A program made the position numbers and the translations under genes. A stretch of DNA of 64,000 bases from Hydrangea macrophylla (lineage: Eukaryota; Streptophyta; Magnoliopsida; Cornales; Hydrangeaceae). Positions 1 through 12,831 of this stretch are shown piece after piece (the stretch's first letter is position 1; the number at the start of each line of letters is the position of its first letter). Where the stretch lies: assembly GCA_033977485.1 (NCBI GenBank), contig CM066985.1, positions 79,117,045 through 79,181,044 of the forward strand. Direction: 5' to 3'. The notes under the pieces were generated by a model. That model saw only the letters and a program-made list of their open reading frames with translations. It made no database searches and was not told the origin of the DNA.

Positions 1-1695
1 AACAGATGTTCAGGTAAGGATTCCTAATGAAATTCTCTATAGAGATATTTAGACACTATTCAAGGTTGATCAAAGAGAGCAAACACACAAACAAAATAAC
101 CAACCTACATCTAGTTTTTTGTTAGTTTAACACTAAAAGAGAAAATATAAATTGAAAATCAACATGCCTTTGGTCTCAAAGCTGCCACATCCGACTTGAG
201 CACTAGATTATTTGTCCACGCATCTTGAAAGTGTTGTAGCACCAGTATATTTCTACAACAAAGATGAATTTTTGCCTCTCAATTTATTGAGCCGAGATAA
301 GCACAAATCCAGCATACAACTTGAAGAACGTAGAAGCTTCAAATTTGACTTCAAGTTTGTCACCAATCAAGATTATCACAAAGAGACTAATTTGTTATCC
401 ATCTCAAAAGCAGAAGATGCAATAATTATCTCAAATTTAGTGAGTCTATCTATTACATCAAGGATTATGCCATGGAGGATTATGCATATTGCAAGCAAGT
501 TGAGTATAAGACATACAAGTTGAGCATGTCTCATGGTTGATGCTAACATATTTTGGACAAAAATCACCTATACACGAGATCAATAGCTACTTTACTTGAC
601 AAGCAATGCCCAATAACATAATTGAACCATTGGTACTGCACTTTTTTCTGAAGGGAGAAAAGTGGAGGGAGATGTTCTCTTTTCTTTCCTTTGGCTCCAA
701 AGGCTAGGTTTTTTCTGCGGATTTATAGGGGAGGAAAAAAAAGGAAAGAACACTATTTCCTTGTGTCTTCTCTAGTATATTCATCCAGACTTTAATAACC
801 GCATAAAAAAAATTCTAAGAAAAGGGGGAGGGAGGGAGTTCACTCGTAAAATTTTGATATATTTACTAATTTGTTTTCCATTCAACTAACACATCAATAT
901 GGTTATAAAAAGCTTATACATTCTTTAACATATTAACACTTCATTTAATGGCGTATGTCATGAACAAGTTCCAAGTGTCCATTAGAAATATTGAATCAAT
1001 AATAAGATAATAAGCAAAGCAACACCAAGACACCCAAAGTGAAAGTTCAAATTTTTTGCTTTCATTTTTACCCTATTTTCTTTTCCCTAATATTTTCCTA
1101 GTAAAGTGAAGTGTTTCCTATGTGTTTTCTTTTCCTTTTCCTTAGTAAATCAATGAACCAAACAGAACCTAAAGATTAAACTAGGAATGTCTAAACAAAA
1201 TCTAAATGGATCAAAGTCAATTCATGGATGAAGGAACTTAAAATGGAAGTGAAGTCTTACTCACTCTTAACCCAGTAACTAGGATATGTATATATGACTA
1301 AATATACATCAGTAACAAAGAACAAGCTATAGGGCTATTTTGGAATATTAACTTTAAAAATTATTTAAAGAAAGTTAAACTAGGTGTGGTTTTCAACTTT
1401 CTTACCTAGAGTGTTCTTATTGTTGTGCATCCAAACTTTAAAAACAGTTCGTTCCAAGGCCACTTGCTATAGCAATCTTAGTTATATCCTCTTAGAAATC
1501 TCCAAAAATTAGTTAAATTGAAGTATTTTTAATAGATTTAGCTTCTGGTGTGGTTTTCAACTTTCTTACCCAGAGTGGTTGGATCCTTGTAATCAAAACA
1601 GGAGGGAAACGATGTGTTTTCCTCGCTTTTTCTCATTCTCCAAATCCGCAAACCAAACGGAGCCAAATTGAATAGGACAAGGCTATAAACATACA

Positions 1696-1751
<56 letters not shown>

Positions 1752-2753
1752 ACAACAATACACCCACATCCCTGAATATTTTTTTTCATTTATGTATATC
1801 AATCAATGACTTGAAAAACATATAAAGTTGTTCATTACGGATACCTAATATTACAACAAATGGTTGTCATTCTTCATTGAACTTAAAAAAAGAAAAAAGA
1901 TTCTTAGATAGTAGCTTAAAATAAAAGTTCACATTGAACCAGATCATGATCGATCTAGAAGGGAAGGCTAGTTGAGAGATGCATAGTGCATACCTTTTCC
2001 CCCTGCTTCATGCACACATATGATTCCAATAGCATGATCCCAAACCTACAATCCAAATTATACAAAGCATCAAGTCATGATGCTTAAATTTTACTCATCG
2101 CGGGTGACTAGGAATTAATACAATGCCTTCATGACAGTTTGAGTCCTTACACAAAGAATGAAAACAGATACCCTACCAGAAGCTACTCTTAAATATTTGT
2201 ACAAGCTGATACAAAAATAGACAACTGCTTTTACAATGTCTAAAAGCTTTTTGTGAAACTAAAAAACTAGCTAATTATAAGACTGATGTCGAGCTTTGGA
2301 AGATGAAAGTGATCAAGATCTTTAAAAATGAAATTATTTGGGTTTTGAATCATAATTGGACTAATGAAAAACTGAGAATAACTAGAGTTACATACTCAAA
2401 ATTAAGAATTTTAAAAATGAAAGAACTTTTAAATTTGGAAATAATTTATCATATCCCGAGTCCTAGATACAGCTCTGTGTTAATATGTGTGACCATTTTG
2501 TGATGATGCTTTGCTAAGGAACCTTATGGACTTGATATGAAGTGAAATTGACAACCATGTTCTGGCTAAGAAGGTGGGGCCTAATATACCCTTTTAATGG
2601 TAGTTTTCTAGTGTTTTTGGAGATAAACTTCTTGTATTTTGATTAGCTAGAAAGAATTCAAATCCAACTAGCAGGTGAAAACTTTGGAATATAATGATAA
2701 GATAGCTAGATAAACCATTCAAACAATATTTCACCAGAAAATGGCAGCAGCTT
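1..2753. other. Unassigned AT-rich intergenic DNA
   Basis: I see no recognisable gene here. A 103-codon open frame at 212-523 (+) has no motif I know and is embedded in AT-rich DNA, so I treat it as chance. A 31-bp direct repeat (ggtgtggttttcaactttct and following bases) occurs at 1384-1414 and 1549-1579, differing at about one base. The bases around 1640-1670 (gcaaaccaaacggagcc) resemble wording common in plant MITEs, but I could not define termini. Confidence 0.5.
1698..1749. repeat. (AG)n microsatellite
   Basis: An uninterrupted run of about 26 AG dinucleotides. The open frame across it on the minus strand (poly Leu-Ser) is produced by the repeat and is not a gene. Confidence 0.95.
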
Positions 2754-2870
2754 TCTAAGCACTATGGACACACATGTCCTAGCTAGCTATCTAAGCGCCA
2801 TGAACACAAATCATCTTGCTCACCATCTAAGCGCCATGGACATACTTGTCCCATCTCGGTATCTCGGCAC
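2754..2870. repeat. 36-bp tandem repeat, three copies
   Basis: Three consecutive units start at 2754, 2790 and 2826, each beginning tctaagc followed by a (c/t)atg(g/a)acaca-like stretch, with exactly 36 bp between starts. A fourth partial unit begins at 2862. The array lies just downstream, in the element's sense, of the copia-1 RNase H fragment, so it is probably part of that element's 3' untranslated region. Confidence 0.8.
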
Positions 2871-2999
2871 CAAGGTGAATCACCTGTGTGAGCAGGTCAA
2901 TTTTGGCCCGGTGACATATTAAAAATGAGCATTCATTCCATTCATACAACAATTATATAAATGGAAATCAACAAGTTTATTATTAACTGAATAGTAATA

Positions 3000-4620
3000 T
3001 CAATAATAATGTCCAATCCAAAACAAGTGCCTAAGCATATCAAATCCTAGCCTACGAAGTCCCATGCTACTAATGTGGGATAGAAAAACATCTTTGGCAA
3101 TGGGCTTAGTCAATGGATCAGCCACCATGCTACCAGAGGAGATATGCCTCAAGACAACTTCCCCTTGTGCAACCATATCTCGAATGTAGTGATGATGAAT
3201 GTCTATGTGCTTTGACTTTCCATGGTACTTGGGGTCTTTTGCATAGGCCAAGGCTAATGTGATATCGCAGTAAATGAGCACTGCTTCATCCCCATGAGGC
3301 GAAAAGCCTAGGCATCGCAAAAACCTCCTCTACCAGATAGCTTCCTGGACAGTTACCGAACAAGCCCCATACTCTGCCTCCATCATGGACAGTGCGATGC
3401 ATGACTGCTTCTTGCTACACCAAGAGATTGCTCCACTTCCAAGTATGAATGCGTAGCCAGAAGTGGGCTTGCGTTCATATTTATTGCTAGCCCAATTAAC
3501 ATCACTATCCTCTCAGCTTCAAGTCTCCTCCATGATAATAAAGGGCAAGGTCCATAGTCCCGTGAATGTTTCGCATGATCCCCTTCACTGCTCTCTAGTG
3601 ACATGGACTAGGGTTACTCTGGTAATGACTAACTAGACCCACCGCATAGCAGATGTCTGTCCAGGTACACAATATAGCGTACACCAGACTCCTTATTGCA
3701 GATGCATATGGCACGTTAGACATTTTTTCCTTTTCTTCTTCATTCTTAGGACAATGAAGGTCAAGTGGAATGCCTTATCAACTGGAATGTCGATGGGTTT
3801 TGAGTTATTCATGTGAAAACGCTCAAGAACCTTCTTTAAGTAAGTCTCTTGAGACAAATACATAAGTTTCTTTGACCGATCTCTCATAATCTTAACTCCC
3901 AACACATAGTTGGCCTCACCCATGTCCTTTATCTCATATTGAGAGGACAACTACTCTTTAGTGGCAACAATGGCACTCATGTCATTACCAACTAAAAGGA
4001 TGTCGTTAACATACAAAGATAGAATTAGAATACTCTTCTTGAACTATTGGATGTACACACAGTGGTCCTCCTCAATCATCTCAAAACCAAAGGAGGTGAT
4101 TGAATCATGGAATCTCAAATACCACTACCTCGACGATTGCTTGAGTCCATAAATAGATCGCTTTAGATGACACACTTTGCGTTCATTCCCTTTGGTTATA
4201 AAACCAATAGGTTGATCCATATAGATCTCTTCGTCTAGTTCTTCATTGAGAGATAGTTTTGACATCCATTTGGAAGAGTTTTAAGTCTAAATGTGCGACG
4301 ATCGCCAGGATAAGATGTATGGAGGTAAATCTCATCATAGGGGACAACGTGTCTCCATGGTTTATACTCTCTCGTTGGGTATAACCTTTCACCACTAGGC
4401 GCGCCTTATATTTTGATCCATCTACCTTACGCTTGACTTTGAAAATCCACTTGTTTCCAATGGTCTTATGGTCGGGCGAAATATCAACTAACACCCAGAC
4501 TTTATTCTTGTCCATAGAGTTCATGTCCTCTTGCATAGCAACCATCCATTGAGATTTGGTAACAGAAGAAAGCGCTTCCTTATAGGAAATAGGCTCATCA
4601 TCATCTACTGTACACATGAG
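3000..4620 (-). pseudogene. copia-1 reverse transcriptase and RNase H (broken)
   Basis: RT begins near 4617 with the copia-type stretch ending in W, then KTIGNKWIFKVKRK and KARLVVKGYTQ. It continues in other frames to the active-site region at 3990-4020 and the IKDMGEANYVLGVKI segment at 3880-3950. RNase H follows at 3000-3320 (YCDIT, SKHIDIHHHYIRD, VADPLTKP). At least three frameshifts separate these parts. The second position of the active-site quartet reads YVND rather than the family's YVDD, because the codon at 4005-4007 encodes Asn. A TAG at 3951-3953 falls where relatives have Trp. The enzyme would have copied element RNA into DNA, but this copy cannot be functional. Confidence 0.9.
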
Positions 4621-4828
4621 AGCTTCTTCCTTAATATCAAAATGTCGACGTGGAACTTTTCCTCGTCTGCATTTACGGTGTGCTATTTGAGGATCTTGAG
4701 TTTTCGGTGGTGTACTCCCACTGTTTGGTACACTCCCACTAGTATCTAGCGGTGTACTCCAACTCGAATAAAGACTAGTATAATTTTCAGCAATTACTGG
4801 ATGTGGAATGTCAATCTCCCTACCTCGC

Positions 4829-6203
4829 CTAAAGATGGTATGTTGTCTTCAACATCCTCAATCTCATAGAGGTCAGATCTTTCTTAGCGTCACCAATATT
4901 GGGGAAGTCATTCTCAATGAAATCAACATCACGTGACTCAATTTCTGTCATTCCTCCATTTGGATGTTCACCATATATAATGTAGCCTTTTGAGCTATCA
5001 GAATATCTTATGAAGACATGCCTTCTATCTCTTAGGCCTAGTTTCCCACACATATGGGAAGTACTGTGAACACATCTTGATGAGCCCCACAGGCGCAAAT
5101 GCTCCAAATTGGGCCTTTTGCCTTTCCATAGCTCACAGGGGGTAGAAGGAATTGACTATGAAGGCACTCTATTTAGTATGTAGGCAGTAGTTAAGAGTGC
5201 ATCCCCGCAGAATGATATTAGGAGGTTAGCTTGCACCATCATATTTCTAGTCATATCTAGAAGTGTTTTATTCCTTCTTTCTACAACACCATTTTGTTGT
5301 AGAGTTCCAGGAATAGTGAGCTATCTGCGTATCCCTTTTTTCTCACACAGTTCCTTGAATTGATCAGATAAGTATTCGTGTCCTCTGTTTGTTCGAAAGT
5401 CTTTCAAAACTTTTCTTGATGATTCTCAACCTTTGCTACGAAGCATTTGAAACAATCTAGAGCTTCATAGCGGTGAAAAATCATATTGACATATCTATAT
5501 CGTGTGTAGTCATCGATAAAAGCAAGGAAGTAAGAGGAGCCATGACATGCCTTTACATTCATTGGTCCACATATGTCAGAGTGTATTAGTTTTAATGAAT
5601 GGGTAGCTTTTTTAGCCTTACCAAAAGGCTTACGGCATGCTATCCCTGCTAGGCAAGACTCACACGTAGGTAGGTCAACCTTAGCGAGTGGTCCTAAAAG
5701 GCCTTCTCGAGATAATCTAGTCATCCTATCACGTCCTATGTGTCCAAGTCTAGCATGCCATGTCATAGAGTCAATATTTTGATTTGAATAAGCAACTAAA
5801 GAAGTAAAGGAAATGGAATCAAACAAATTAATTTTAACTAGATTATTCCACAAAAAAACCATGTCCAAAAGTAATACCATCCAAAATACTAACTTATCAT
5901 GTCCAAACTGAAAAACAAAACCTAATCAAGAAGTGCTAAGAGAGAGAGTAGATTATATTGGATTCTAGGTATGTAACGCACATCATGAAGAAGTAATGTG
6001 CGCCCTGTGCGCAAATGAAGTTGGTATGAACCTATTCCCGCTGCTTCTTCACAAGTGTCGTTCCCCATATATACCCTACTAGTGTCATTTGGAATCTTGT
6101 GATAATCTACGAACCCCCCTCGATCTTTGGTCACATGCCTTGTTGCTCCTGTATCTGCAATCCAATCATGGACCGAATGAGCAATTAGGACATGAGAGCT
6201 CAC
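4829..6203 (-). pseudogene. copia-1 protease and integrase (broken)
   Basis: The aspartic protease lies at 5922-6203, with WIADTGATRHVT carrying the catalytic DTG. After a frameshift, the GAG-pre-integrase segment (MTWHARLGHIGRDRM, then CESCLAG) and the integrase core start (HSDICGPM, FIDDYTRY) occupy 5404-5880. The integrase C-terminal part (HVFIRYSDSSKGYIIY) is at 4829-5107, and the stretch between is interrupted by stops. The family cleaves the polyprotein and inserts cDNA into the chromosome. The order protease, then integrase, then RT to the left marks this as Ty1/copia. Confidence 0.88.
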
Positions 6204-7102
6204 AAAAACATATATAGAGAGAGTTGGATGGGAAAGTTACCTTCTTTGGCTCAGTGCATTCACGAGCAAAGTGTCCCAATCCTCCACAGTTGAAGCATTT
6301 TGATTTAGCAGCATTTTTTTTGCCAGCGCGCTTACCTCTGCGCTTCTTTGGTTTATCAGCCTTTGGAGCTAACTTATTAGCCATACCCTTTCTCTGATCC
6401 CTTTTACCCTTGGCATTGCGCTTGGGCCCATTAGCCCCGCGCTCACCTCTACCTATGGAAGTTCTCGCTATGAGTGTAGTAATGCGGTTTGCCTCTTGGC
6501 GCTCCGCCTCCAGCTCCATATATTTAGATATATCAGCAAAATTCTTGATATTTTCATTGTGTCAAAATTTGCTTCATATGGACCCAAGTTTCAGGCAGTG
6601 ATCGAATCACGACTTGAATCTGTTGTTCATCAGTGAGGATGTTCCCAACAGCACCAAGATCTAGAATCATACCAGACATCGTCCTAAGATGTTCAGTCAT
6701 CGATTGCTTAGGATCTTTTCCATACACCTCGAATTTCAACACCAAGCTCCTAAGCCTAGTAGTTGATGTCCCACCGAAAGTAAATTTTAGTTGGTCCCAT
6801 AATTCTTTGGCATTGGAGTATTGGAAATACTCGACAAGAAGGTCATCATTTATGTTGCTTAATAATATATTGCGCATGCGATGATCCTTCTTGACCCATT
6901 CATTATAGGTGTCAAGGTCTCGGTGATATTGGGCCATGGGCCCATTTTCTGGCACAACGGGTTAGATCATTGACTAGGTTAGATGCGGTAACAGCTCTTC
7001 CTCAGTCAACAGGAGGGTTACTCTTCGTTGCCATGGATCATAGTTTTTCCCATTAAATTTGTTATCTTTGTTCAAATCAGTGATAATTTGTTTTGAAGCC
7101 AT
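6204..7102 (-). pseudogene. copia-1 gag with zinc knuckle (broken)
   Basis: The start is the ATG at 7102 (reading MASKQIITDLNKDNKF). The frame runs to 6554 but contains a TAG at 6974-6976 and a TAA at 6962-6964. A UBN2-type gag core follows, with AKELWDQLKFTFGG and LRSLVLKFEVYG. After a frameshift near 6555, the basic region and one CCHC zinc knuckle (CFNCGGLGHFAREC) lie at 6230-6519. Gag would package element RNA into virus-like particles. Both stops fit C-to-T change of Gln codons. Confidence 0.87.
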
Positions 7103-9350
7103 TTCTACATTAAAAAAACATGCGCAAAGGTTTTGACATTATTATTTGCACATTTCATAAACGTTTGTTTTAAAAATCCAATTATAAACAATCTTTCCCC
7201 TTTTTGCTATTTAAGACCAAAAAAACTTGCTATTGCTTATTAATCAAATCCTAGATTTTGTAAATCAAGAAAAAACTTTTATAATTGATTTTTCAAATAA
7301 ACATCAATTAGATGGTTCTTTAACCTATCTAAGATCATCCACAATATATTAAGTGCGCCATACAATAAAAAATTGCGCAAGGACCCCACGTGTGTCCAAA
7401 TTGACATGCTAAGGCAATTCAAGTTTATGATATATAAACAAAGAAAACCATCCCTTTACAAAATATGCTTTTCCATGAATAAAATACTCGTCCTCACATT
7501 ACATTTATAGTCCAAAAAATAGGGATGCTTTGTTTATAAACATATACAAGAACAACCTTAAACATACATCGGGAGGACACAAGCTCTGTAAATTGTCAAT
7601 TATTGTCCATTCATTTAAGCCAGATTAAAATATGTTAATCACATACATCAAGCATTCATGTAGTCTTATTATAAAATGAATGGACTCATCTGTCACTCTA
7701 CTTAAGAAGGAGGAATTAGAGGTCACGGGGTCAATCAATCACAAACAACAGTAATTAAACGTGACCAATAATGCAATGAACCTCTGAAAGTTGCAATTTA
7801 ATAAATTTGCATACCTCGGATAACTCCCATAAGCTAAGGAAAAATTTATGAAAAATCCTAGATTTTTCATCAATTTTTAAAGCAATTTCATGCTTAAAAA
7901 CAATTTAAAACCAATTCTTTAAGGACTTAAAATTAATAAAATAATTTAAAATCCACATGGAAATTTGTCTGAAAAACTTATTTTTCATTATTAATAAATA
8001 TTCCATAATTAATGGGAGCATAAAATCGAATTTTAATCAATTTATCAAATAAAATTAATTTTGTTAAAACTATGTAAGAATAATGTGTTAAATTCCTTAA
8101 AAATACAACATTTAAAGGAATGAATCTTCCCAGCAGTTTCACATGCCCCAAAACAGTGTCCCAACCATATAATATTAATTTCAATAATTAATAGATATTT
8201 TGGGATATTTTAAGCAATTAAGATAATGCCCAAAAACATGATTTAATGCTTTAAAATATCATAAACATTGAAGATAGGCATGCAACACTCCCTCAACAAC
8301 TCCAGCAGTGTTTAGTACACCACATATTAATTCCAAGAATTAATAATTTGCTTTGGATATTTTAAGCAATTTAAAATGCGCACTATAACACCTTTTTATG
8401 CTCTAAAATACCAAAACAATGGAGTAATTTCCTAGGAAATTATTTTGGGTCCCACTCTATGTCCATAAGTTAAGAAAAAAAATATATTTTTCTACAATTT
8501 TCTAGAATTTTTAAAGCAGTTATAAACAATTTAAACATTTAAAAACTATGTTTTTAATTGACAGAAACTATTTTAAATACAAAACAATTAAATTAAAATC
8601 TGGAATAATTTTATAAAAAATACATTAAAATAGAGTGGCTGGAGAAGGGCCTACACGCTTGACGCGCCGGCGGTGCGCGTGGGGGAGGGCTGCGGGGGTT
8701 GTCTTCCTCCTTGAAAACTTTTAAAAAAACTGCAGCTTCTTACTATGCGACCCCTCACCTTTGCATGCTTATATCTCCCATGTTTTTGATTCATTTCCTA
8801 CAAACTTTATATGTTTGGAAAGATCTCGCGGAGTGCTTGAAGTTTGAACCAAAAAAACAGACCTATTGCACGAATGAATCATCCAGAAAAGTAGATCAAA
8901 GTTGATAAAAAAATATTTCGGTTTTAACAGTCTAGAAATTAGGGTTTCATTTTTCTCAATCTACAGAGATAATTGGGCCATGAGACTTCTTGGGTAGACT
9001 CTATGGACATGTAAGAACATATCCTAATCAGAAAATTCAAAAAATATTTGGGTTTTCACATAGACCCACATAAAATTCATTTTTGCAAGTTTTGTACACA
9101 AAACATGGTCCAACAATGGTGGATCTATTTTGGGTGCTTATATGGGCGAACAAACATCCTATAGGATCTGATTCCAATGTAAAATGAATGAACACATTCA
9201 TATATGTTGAGTATAGGTGCGTTACCTAGCGGAATAACTCGTTGGATTGATGAAATGGTGTTGTTACGAGCCCTCTGCTTTAACCACGAATCTGCTGCCT
9301 CCGTGTACCCTCTTGCATCTCGTATTAGTCACAGAGAATGCTACGTGAGC
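7103..9350. other. AT-rich leader or unidentified insertion
   Basis: This lies between copia-1 gag and its primer-binding-like site. It holds no recognisable coding sequence. Most is strongly AT-rich, with recurring ttaaaa/taattt words. A short GC-rich patch at about 8640-8700 (acgcgccggcggtgcgcgtg) stands out from its surroundings. Confidence 0.5.
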
Positions 9351-9367
9351 GGTCTCTGATGATACCA
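9351..9367 (-). other. Primer-binding-like site (initiator tRNA-Met)
   Basis: On the minus strand the sequence next to the LTR candidate reads TGGTATCATCAGAGACC. It matches the usual TGGTATCAGAGC primer site except for a two-base insertion. This places the element's 5' LTR to the right. Confidence 0.5.
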
Positions 9368-9397
9368 TGATCTAGATCCCAAGCTCTATGGTGATTA

Positions 9398-9454
<57 letters not shown>

Positions 9455-9667
9455 TTTCGTGAGGGGAGAGAGAGGTTGCTATGATTATATGATTTTCTTT
9501 GGTTTATGTGTGATACACATGCATATATATATATATATATCTAGGCACATAAAAACCTAATAGGCTTGGAGCTCCAAAGCCCATTGTTTGGTGTCCAAGA
9601 CAAGCCTCTTTGGACCCAGTCCAATTACATGTGGGTGCCCGTTGACCCGACCACAATATTTGTTACA
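9368..9667 (-). repeat. copia-1 5' LTR candidate
   Basis: On the minus strand it starts TGTAACAAATATTG and ends ATCTAGATCA, a TG...CA structure of 300 bp directly beside the primer-like site. It contains a TATA-rich run (9524-9541) suited to a core promoter and an (AG)n run at about 9401-9450. No second copy was found, so the call rests on the termini and context. Confidence 0.5.
9401..9450. repeat. (AG)n microsatellite
   Basis: A run of about 24 AG units inside the copia-1 LTR candidate. Confidence 0.95.
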
Positions 9668-11340
9668 GTTAGGATCACCATAGAAGCAAATTTGTGCCCA
9701 GAAATAAATAAATAAGCATGCTTTGTATTCAATGACGATGGTTTTTGCCTAGAAATAAGGTTGTCTTCTATCCAAGAAGGTCTCTCTCAATTATTTCTAA
9801 ATTGTATTGATTTTTTTTCACCTGTTGGTGTAGGTTGATAGTACAAAGCACAACATTTGGTTGATTCCTTGTGAGTTGATCAGTCTAAACAACTTGTTCA
9901 TTTTTATTTCTTCGTAACTTGATCAATCTAGAGATTCTAACTTCTTTTGGATAGTTACTTGTATGTATCAACCTCAAAGTTTTATCAATATCTCTCCGTG
10001 TATGTGAGTTTTTTTTTTTAGAAATTAAGCAACTAGTAATTTTTTCAAAGTTTTTGTCATTCTTTCATAAATATTGTGCGGCCACAAACCTAGTCTTCCT
10101 TATATTGAATGGAAGAGAACTAATCATCGTGATTAAAGCTATTTCTACCCTATCTTTTATCCTCATTCTCTTACCATGAGTCTAATATGCTAATTCGATT
10201 TTCGTATCTCTATGATATTCAAGGCTTAATTGTCCAAATCGGAATTGCTATAATTGTGGCTTTTTTTTTTTTTTTTTTTTTTAATTTTGATTTTTAGTGG
10301 GTTTGTTTTGACTTTCTACGAGTATCTATAAACTCTTATAATGTTTAATTGTTTTAAACTCTCATGTATTTTGTGTAGGTAGATAAAGAATAGTTTTAGA
10401 AAATGAATGTCTTTGTAATCAGTCCTCTTGGAGATAAATTGGGGAGAAATCGCAACTAATTAGGCATCTTAATTCCTCTAAGTGGCCCTTATGGACGAAA
10501 TTGTAGACATTTAGGGTATATGCGTCAAGGCTTGACTTTATTTTGTTCAAGCATTCAACTATGCTTCTCTTGGTTACATGGTAGGAGAATGGATCATAGT
10601 TATTCCAGGTGCGCATTGCGCACTAGGACGAAAATGCCTCTTAGGACCAGTTGTAACTAGGCTAGGTCACATGTACAAAGAAAAGTCTGGGCCTAGGCAA
10701 AGTATGGCACCTTTAAAAATGTTATCAACTAAATAAACTCGAATCAGATACAAAGAACTAAAACATTACTTGATTCATTTCAAATTTATAAAAATATCAA
10801 AATAGTGAACATTTTGGCCTATATACACACACACATCCATCGAATATATGGAAATGGAAAAAGAAAATAGACCAGCTTTGGGTATCAAAGAAGAATAGAA
10901 AAATATAGAAGAACTAACATACCCTGGAGCAGCGGGGTTCTTGAGAAAAAATATGAAGTACGAAGCAGCTTTTTGGGTATTGAAGAACGATAATTAGCGA
11001 GCCGCCAAGAGCATTTTGCCGAATGAAAATTGGAAGTTGTAATGTCTCTTTCATTATGTTTCAAGCAAGTATGATTTGGGTCTCAATATGAGCATAAGGC
11101 TAGGACCAAATTAAGTTTCCAATTTGTTAAATTAGTTTGTAATTTTGAGGTTGAGGTCAAATTTCACTATGGTTGGCACCTTGGGCTATTGTATAAAGTG
11201 CAAGAAAAGTGCGCCTATGAGAGGCTAGTAACCAATTTGAAGAGGCTACGCCTAGGGAAAGACAAAGTCATAACTTGATAATTTTCTACAAATAGAATTT
11301 TGTTAAATCTTCCCTTTTTATGTTTGGAGCACACAGAATG
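9668..11340. other. Unassigned intergenic DNA
   Basis: No gene recognised. It includes a poly-T run at about 10261-10282. A 28-bp segment at 9976-10003 (aaagttttatcaatatctct, continuing ccgtgtat) is repeated exactly at 20147-20174 beside the satellite array. Confidence 0.5.
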
Positions 11341-12831
11341 TGTTATTGTAAGGAAAAATAGGATTAAAATTTATTTTAAACTCGCAGCAGAACGGTAATT
11401 AGGATATAATACTCGTCAATTCCATAGATGCGTACTAACAAGAGGGGACAAGAATTATACCTCAGGTCTTGAACCCAATTATGATATTCTTCTTCCTTGG
11501 TGATGCAGCAGCCTCCACTAGGTCGTCTTCACCCTTATGTCTCCTACAGATGCTTCCAGAGAGGCTAGAGTTGGTGGGAACTCCAACGGGGAGGATAAGA
11601 AGGCTTGGAAAACCCTAAATAGTCTCTGCAGCTTTCATATAGCAAAAACGACGATTATTAAACTCTATACGTAGCTGCCCTATTTATAGATTTCCAAAAC
11701 TGACTTTAACCTTCGACCGATTGAAATGACCTCGATCGATCGAACATTCGATCGATTAAGATACTTTTGATCGATCGAACATGCCTTTACTTCAATCAAT
11801 CGAAACCCATTCAATCGATCGAACATGTCTTGACAAAACCTCTTGTGCTTTTCCAAGCATCCTAGCGGAGCTAAGAGTGGGACCTCCTAGGCTCTTGATT
11901 GTTGGCTAAGATTAGTAGTTAATTCCCATGACCAAACTCTTTGACTAGCAAACAAACCAATTGATCAGTTAATGTTTACTCCACTATAAATCGATGACTG
12001 AACTCCAACGCAAAAGAACAAATCCAAAGTGATGACTAGACTTGTATGGTATACTAATGTCCCTCTACCATCAGCATTCGTAATCATATTTAGGTATTCA
12101 GACAACTGTTACTGTCAACTTGAATCATGATTACTTCTTGTATTCCTTGAGTCCCATTCACCACTTATGATTACTAAACATGTTGATAACTACTTATCAA
12201 CAAGACTGCAGTTCTCAGTAATCAACTTGGTGACATTCTCAAGGGAATGCTTACTTTAATATCAGAGGGTAGATTCTATCTTGACAATATATGTTTACAA
12301 CCCTGTGAACATGACATACCCAAGATACCCAGGTGTTGATCTTTTATAGACCTCACTGATTGGTAAGTCAAAGCAGTCATATCCATAGTCTGTGTTCATA
12401 ATCGTCTCAAGATTGAGAACACGTACCTTATACAAGTTATGAGTTCCTATCGTCTGTTGATAGTCTTGAGTGTCAATAAGAAAACTCAGGTCCGTCAATG
12501 CACTTTAAGCACTAGCATATTAACTAAGAGATATACTCTAGTGATTGAGATTCATCACTCCATCCAATGGTAGTTAATAATGCTACAGTGTATACCTGAT
12601 GAGATATCCAGTCTCATCATCCACTGTGACAAGCTATAAGTATCAAAGAATAGTAATTCGTATCTCACTTGTATGTATCTCATACATACACGAATTACTT
12701 ACTATGATGCTTAAGGATTATCAATCATCTCATGAAAGAAACATACATAATGAAATGTAAAGCTGATATCCATATATTAAAATGTCAATGTCTAATACAT
12801 AAAGTAATGGTTTGAGGGCACAAACCCAACA
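11341..12831 (-). repeat. Candidate solo LTR (TGTTGGG...ATAACA)
   Basis: Read on the minus strand, the segment begins TGTTGGGTTTGTGCCC and ends CCTTACAATAACA, giving a TG...CA structure of about 1.49 kb. A good TATA box (CTATAAATAGGGC) lies at about 11690. Directly upstream of it in LTR sense is a cluster of TCGATCGA-type palindromes (11706-11826). No primer site or polypurine tract adjoins either end, which suggests a solo LTR. The flanking 5-mers (gaatg, gttat) do not match, so the boundaries or the solo status remain unproven. Confidence 0.5.
11706..11826. repeat. TCGATCGA-type palindrome cluster
   Basis: About seven copies of a self-complementary word occur, for example CGATCGATCGA, TTCGATCGATT, TTGATCGATCGA and TCAATCGATCGA, in pairs separated by a few bases. 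They sit just upstream of the TATA box of the LTR candidate. Confidence 0.85.

Larger units (their letters stand above)
2980..9667 (-). mobile_element. Decayed Ty1/copia retrotransposon (copia-1)
   Basis: Reading right to left there is a 300-bp LTR candidate (9368-9667), a tRNA-Met-like primer site, a long leader, then gag with zinc knuckle, protease, integrase, RT and RNase H. This is the copia gene order, with integrase before RT. The coding region is broken by several frameshifts and stops. I found no matching 3' LTR to the left, so the left end is truncated or too diverged to see. The 2.2-kb stretch between gag and the primer site (7103-9350) is AT-rich and has no recognised coding content. 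It is long for a copia leader and may hide an older insertion. Confidence 0.85.

Noticed and set aside
212..523. 103-codon ORF
   Set aside because: No recognisable motif, AT-rich chance-like composition and no neighbouring gene context.
1538..1789. ORF with a poly Leu-Ser tract
   Set aside because: It is translated from the (AG)n microsatellite. The same applies to ORFs at 13369-13596, 34218-34527, 36574-36759, 56136-56381 and 60104-60463.
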